Assembly: GCA_049653005.1 (NCBI GenBank)
Contig: JBASFL010000065.1
Coordinates: 1 to 64,000 of the forward strand
DNA: 64,000 nt
DNA from: UBA2334 sp049653005
GTDB taxonomy: Bacteria; Pseudomonadota; Gammaproteobacteria; Burkholderiales; Burkholderiaceae_C
Direction of reading: 5' to 3'
A program made the position numbers and the translations under genes. Under the pieces are notes generated by a model. It ran no database searches and was not told where the DNA came from. It saw only the letters and a list, made by a program, of their open reading frames with translations. Positions 61,272 to 64,000 of this stretch are shown in pieces. Within the stretch, counting starts at the first letter, position 1. Each line of letters begins with the position of its first letter.

Positions 61272-62213
61272 TCAGAGCGGCGCGCGGTACAGCAGCACTT
61301 TCAACGCCCGCTCGGGGTGTGCGTCGGCAAACGAGGCCGGGTTGGGCAGGCGCTGCTCAAACACCAGTTCGGGCGCCAGCGTTTGCATCTGGTCTTGCAG
61401 GAAGGCGGTGTCCAGCTCCGGGGCGTTCAGGCAGACCAGTGCGTGGCCACCGGGGGCCAGCAGGTCGGGCAGGCGGCGCATGAGTTTGGCGTAGTCTTTG
61501 GTGGCCACAAAGCTGCCTTTTTGGTGGCTGGGCGGGTCCAGCACCACCAGGCCGTAAGGCCCGCTGCGGGTGATTTTTCCCCAGGTGCTGAAGATGTCGT
61601 GCGCCAGAAAGCGCGCGTTCATCTGCACGCCGTTGAGCCCGTGGTTGTGTTGCCCGATGGTGATGGCCCCTTGCGCCATGTCCACGTTCACCACGCGCCG
61701 GGCGCCGCCCAGCAGCGCTGCCACCGAAAACGCGCAGGTGTAGGCAAACAGGTTGAGCACGGTCAGCCCGGGGTGGCTGGCGGCGTGTTCGCGCACCCAG
61801 CGGCGGCCCTCGGCCATGTCCAGGAACAGGCCGTGGTTTTGGCCACGCATCACGTGCACGGCGTAGCGCGCACCGGCCTCGGTCACCACGTGGGGGTTGG
61901 GCACGGCGCCGGCCATCAGCAGCGTGTCCTGGCCGTGGGGCACGCTGCTGTGGCGGCACTGGTAGACCCAGTTCAGCGGCTGGTCGGTGCCTTGGGCGGC
62001 TTGCAGCGTGGCCCAGCGTTGGGCCAGTGCGCTGTGCACGGTGGCCAGCTCGGCATCGGTCAGCGGCTGAAAGCTGGTCAGCACCCACACGGGCGGGTAG
62101 GCGTCCAATGCCAGGTGCTCGCAACCGGGGTGCAGCCCGCCCCGCCCGTGGAAAACGCGCTGGGCGTCGGTGGGCAGCGGGGCTTGGGCGATGGTGTCGA
62201 GCAGGGCTTGCAT
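61272..62213 (-). CDS. Class I SAM-dependent rRNA methyltransferase-like protein
   Basis: The 313-residue protein has motif I VLNLFAYTCAFSVAALLGGA (about 150-169), NVDMAQG as the acidic motif, and the catalytic DPPSHQKGSF (motif IV), like the RlmI/RlmL m5C and m2G rRNA methyltransferases. There is no PUA domain at the N-terminus, so it is not RlmI itself. It lies upstream of kynB in the same direction with a 64-base gap. Confidence 0.85.
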   Translation of the reverse strand: MQALLDTIAQAPLPTDAQRVFHGRGGLHPGCEHLALDAYPPVWVLTSFQPLTDAELATVHSALAQRWATLQAAQGTDQPLNWVYQCRHSSVPHGQDTLLMAGAVPNPHVVTEAGARYAVHVMRGQNHGLFLDMAEGRRWVREHAASHPGLTVLNLFAYTCAFSVAALLGGARRVVNVDMAQGAITIGQHNHGLNGVQMNARFLAHDIFSTWGKITRSGPYGLVVLDPPSHQKGSFVATKDYAKLMRRLPDLLAPGGHALVCLNAPELDTAFLQDQMQTLAPELVFEQRLPNPASFADAHPERALKVLLYRAPL

Positions 62214-62254
62214 GCAAAAGGCAGGGATACTACCCGTCCACACCCGTTGACCGT

Positions 62255-63880
62255 ATGCCGCGCCTGCCCTTGAATATCCGCCGAGTCACCGACAGCCTGG
62301 TTTTCAGGCTGATCGTGTTTGGCGTGCTGCTGATGTCGTTGGGCACGGCGGGGCGGGTGGCTTTCGTCAGCGCCACCGTGCGCGATGGCTTGCAGGAGGT
62401 GGTGTCTGCCCACTTGCTGTCACTGGCCAATTACGTGGCCAGCGACATCGAAGCCAAAGTGAACGACCGGCGGCAGTTGCTGACCGTGGTGGCGGCAACT
62501 TTGGTGGCCGATCAACGCGTGCAACCGTCCCACCTGTCTGCCGCGCTGGCGCAGCACCACGCATTGGCGCCGTTGTTTTCGCAGGGCATGGTGGTGGTGC
62601 CGCTGTCGGGGCGGGGCGTTTGGGCCGATTTCCCTCCTGTGCCCGCGCGACAGGGGCAAGATTTTTCGCGGACCGACTGGTTCAGGGCCGTGCGGGACGG
62701 GGCGCCTTTTTTCATGGGGGCGCCCGCACCCGATGCGGCCAGCGGTGAGCCCACCGTGGCCATGGCGTTGCCGGTGCTGGGTGTGGATGGCCGGGTGGTG
62801 GCCGTGTTGGCGGGGCTGACGTCCACAGACACCCCCGGTTTTTTGAACCCCATTCAGAGCCAGGGCATTGGGCGCACCGGGGGCTTTTTGTTGGTGTCTG
62901 CGCGCGACGGGCTGTTTGTGGCCGCGTCCAAACCAGAACTCCGGTTGAAGCCCGTACCCCCGCCGGGCATCAACACCTTGCACGACCACGCGATGGAAGG
63001 CTGGCGTGGCACGGGGGTGACGTTCAATGCGTTTGGCGTGGAAGAGCTGGTGGCCGTGGCCAGTGTGGCCACCCCTGATTGGTTTGTGGTGGCGCGCATG
63101 CCCACGCAGGAGGCCTTTGAAACGGTGTCGGTCATCCGTGCGCTCATCGTGCGCAACGCGGTGCTGCTGATGGGGGTGATGGCCGTGGCATTGGCCTTGA
63201 CCCTGAGCTGGCTCTTGCGCCCCATGAAAGAAACCGCCCGGCAGATGCGAAAAATGGCCGAAGGTGAACTGCCGCTGTCCCCTTTGCCGGTGGTGCGCCA
63301 AGACGAGGTGGGTGAGATGGTGGAGGGCTTCAACCAACTGCTGCTGCGCCTGCGCGAAACCGAAGACCGGCTGTCACACATGGCCCACCACGATCCGCTG
63401 ACGGGGCTGCCCAACCGCCGGGCCCTTCTGGACCATGCGCGGCATTGCACGGCGTTGGCACAGCGGCAGGGTTCGCAGTTTGCGGTGCTGTTTGTGGACA
63501 TCGACGGCTTCAAACCCATCAACGACCAATGGGGGCACGACGTGGGCGACCTGCTGTTGCAGAGCCTGGCGCGACGGCTCACCCAAACGGTGCGCCAGGC
63601 CGATGTGGTGGCCCGGCTGGGTGGCGATGAATTTGTGGTGCTGCTCACCGACATCCCCAACCGCGAGCGGGTGGCCGCGGTGGCGACCAAATTGATTGAA
63701 GTGCTGTCCCAGCCCTGCGCGCTGCGTGAGCACACGGTGGCGGTGGGCGCTTCTGTGGGCATTGCCCTGTACCCCAGCGACGCGGCCGACATGGATGGGC
63801 TGATGGCCAAGGCCGACCAGGCCATGTACAGCGCCAAGCGGGCCGGGCGGCGCACCCACCGCTTTGCCGCCCAGGCCTGA
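62255..63880 (+). CDS. Diguanylate cyclase with Cache and HAMP-like regions
   Basis: The 541-residue protein has membrane helices near 15-40 and 300-325 that flank a periplasmic double-Cache-like sensor (VWADFPPVPARQGQDFSRTDWFRAV is the typical loop). Then comes a HAMP-like linker (LRPMKETARQMRKMAEGEL) and a GGDEF domain (about 375-535) with DPLTGLPNRRALL and the catalytic RLGGDEF. It should make cyclic di-GMP in response to an external ligand. It is the second such enzyme in the window and shares its overall plan with the one at 17650. Confidence 0.9.
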   Translation: MPRLPLNIRRVTDSLVFRLIVFGVLLMSLGTAGRVAFVSATVRDGLQEVVSAHLLSLANYVASDIEAKVNDRRQLLTVVAATLVADQRVQPSHLSAALAQHHALAPLFSQGMVVVPLSGRGVWADFPPVPARQGQDFSRTDWFRAVRDGAPFFMGAPAPDAASGEPTVAMALPVLGVDGRVVAVLAGLTSTDTPGFLNPIQSQGIGRTGGFLLVSARDGLFVAASKPELRLKPVPPPGINTLHDHAMEGWRGTGVTFNAFGVEELVAVASVATPDWFVVARMPTQEAFETVSVIRALIVRNAVLLMGVMAVALALTLSWLLRPMKETARQMRKMAEGELPLSPLPVVRQDEVGEMVEGFNQLLLRLRETEDRLSHMAHHDPLTGLPNRRALLDHARHCTALAQRQGSQFAVLFVDIDGFKPINDQWGHDVGDLLLQSLARRLTQTVRQADVVARLGGDEFVVLLTDIPNRERVAAVATKLIEVLSQPCALREHTVAVGASVGIALYPSDAADMDGLMAKADQAMYSAKRAGRRTHRFAAQA

Positions 63881-63917
63881 CAGCTTGGCCCGGTGACGGG
63901 TGGGTGGCCGGTGGGCG

Positions 63918-64000
63918 TCAGCCCAGTTGGCCCAGCAGCAGGTACTCCATCAGCGCTTTTTGCACGTGCATGCGGTTTTCAGCTTCGTCCCACACCACGC
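63918..64000 (-). CDS. argF: Ornithine carbamoyltransferase, C-terminal end
   Basis: The last 26 codons of a minus-strand gene cut by the window edge. They encode VVWDEAENRMHVQKALMEYL followed by LLGQLG and a stop, the conserved C-terminus of bacterial ArgF, which makes citrulline from ornithine and carbamoyl phosphate. Confidence 0.85.
   Translation of the reverse strand, partial: VVWDEAENRMHVQKALMEYLLLGQLG

Overview
The window is dense, GC-rich DNA with few gaps between genes. Gene content and protein signatures point to a betaproteobacterium of the Burkholderiales, most likely the family Comamonadaceae: GshA of the E. coli type, a Bug-family tricarboxylate receptor, the kynB-kynU-kynA order, paired YeeE proteins and a dispersed repeat that I associate with that family. 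I see no rRNA, tRNA, CRISPR array or insertion sequence.

Layout. 1-9.5 kb: an SDR oxidoreductase; an EamA exporter divergent from an Lrp regulator that is followed by an ATP-grasp enzyme; a PhnD-rhodanese fusion; a large Ser/Thr kinase-HDOD-GAF protein; an FAD oxidoreductase, a ferredoxin and an FKBP. 9.6-20.2 kb: housekeeping genes gshA, rbgA and dusC, an extradiol dioxygenase, a 50-aa protein, DUF427, a 4Fe-4S protein, YitT, a potassium channel, a diguanylate cyclase and a YeeE pair. 20.2-23.3 kb: a purine-related locus, in which a deaminase and an NMT1-like receptor run one way and a 2-oxoglutarate/Fe(II)-type oxygenase runs the other. The 492-base gap between the two arms holds two mirror-image sigma-54 promoters. 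Each is followed directly by the same leader RNA fold, which I identify as probable xanthine-I (NMT1 motif) riboswitches. 23.3-33 kb: an LRR-kinase, katG with a possible short upstream ORF, DUF2145, an HTH-ATPase-STAS regulator, a flavoprotein, an SRAP protein without its catalytic cysteine, a DUF2322-SRPBCC fusion and an exonuclease.

33.1-38.6 kb is an accessory island. It holds a frameshifted RES toxin with its antitoxin, a zeta toxin with a small partner, a PLD-family protein, and a clearly AT-rich DUF262/DUF1524 (GmrSD-like) gene. 38.6-43.1 kb: glnS, an acyltransferase, a secreted His/Arg-rich protein and a PhnD-like receptor. 43.3-47.9 kb is a five-gene envelope operon: periplasmic helical protein, ABC ATPase, FtsX-like permease, LolA-like carrier and outer-membrane barrel. 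It looks like a dedicated Lol-like export route. 48-58 kb: a DUF4143 ATPase, TapT, a RIO kinase, a LytTR two-component system, a U32 protein that lacks part of its cysteine motif, a flavin monooxygenase and a Bug receptor. 58.3-61.2 kb: the kynurenine operon kynB-kynU-kynA. The window ends with an rRNA methyltransferase-like gene, a second diguanylate cyclase and the C-terminus of argF.

A short repeat (GCGCTT, 17 bases, then GCTAT) recurs at least eight times. Four copies sit directly before start codons and two are translated in frame inside genes.
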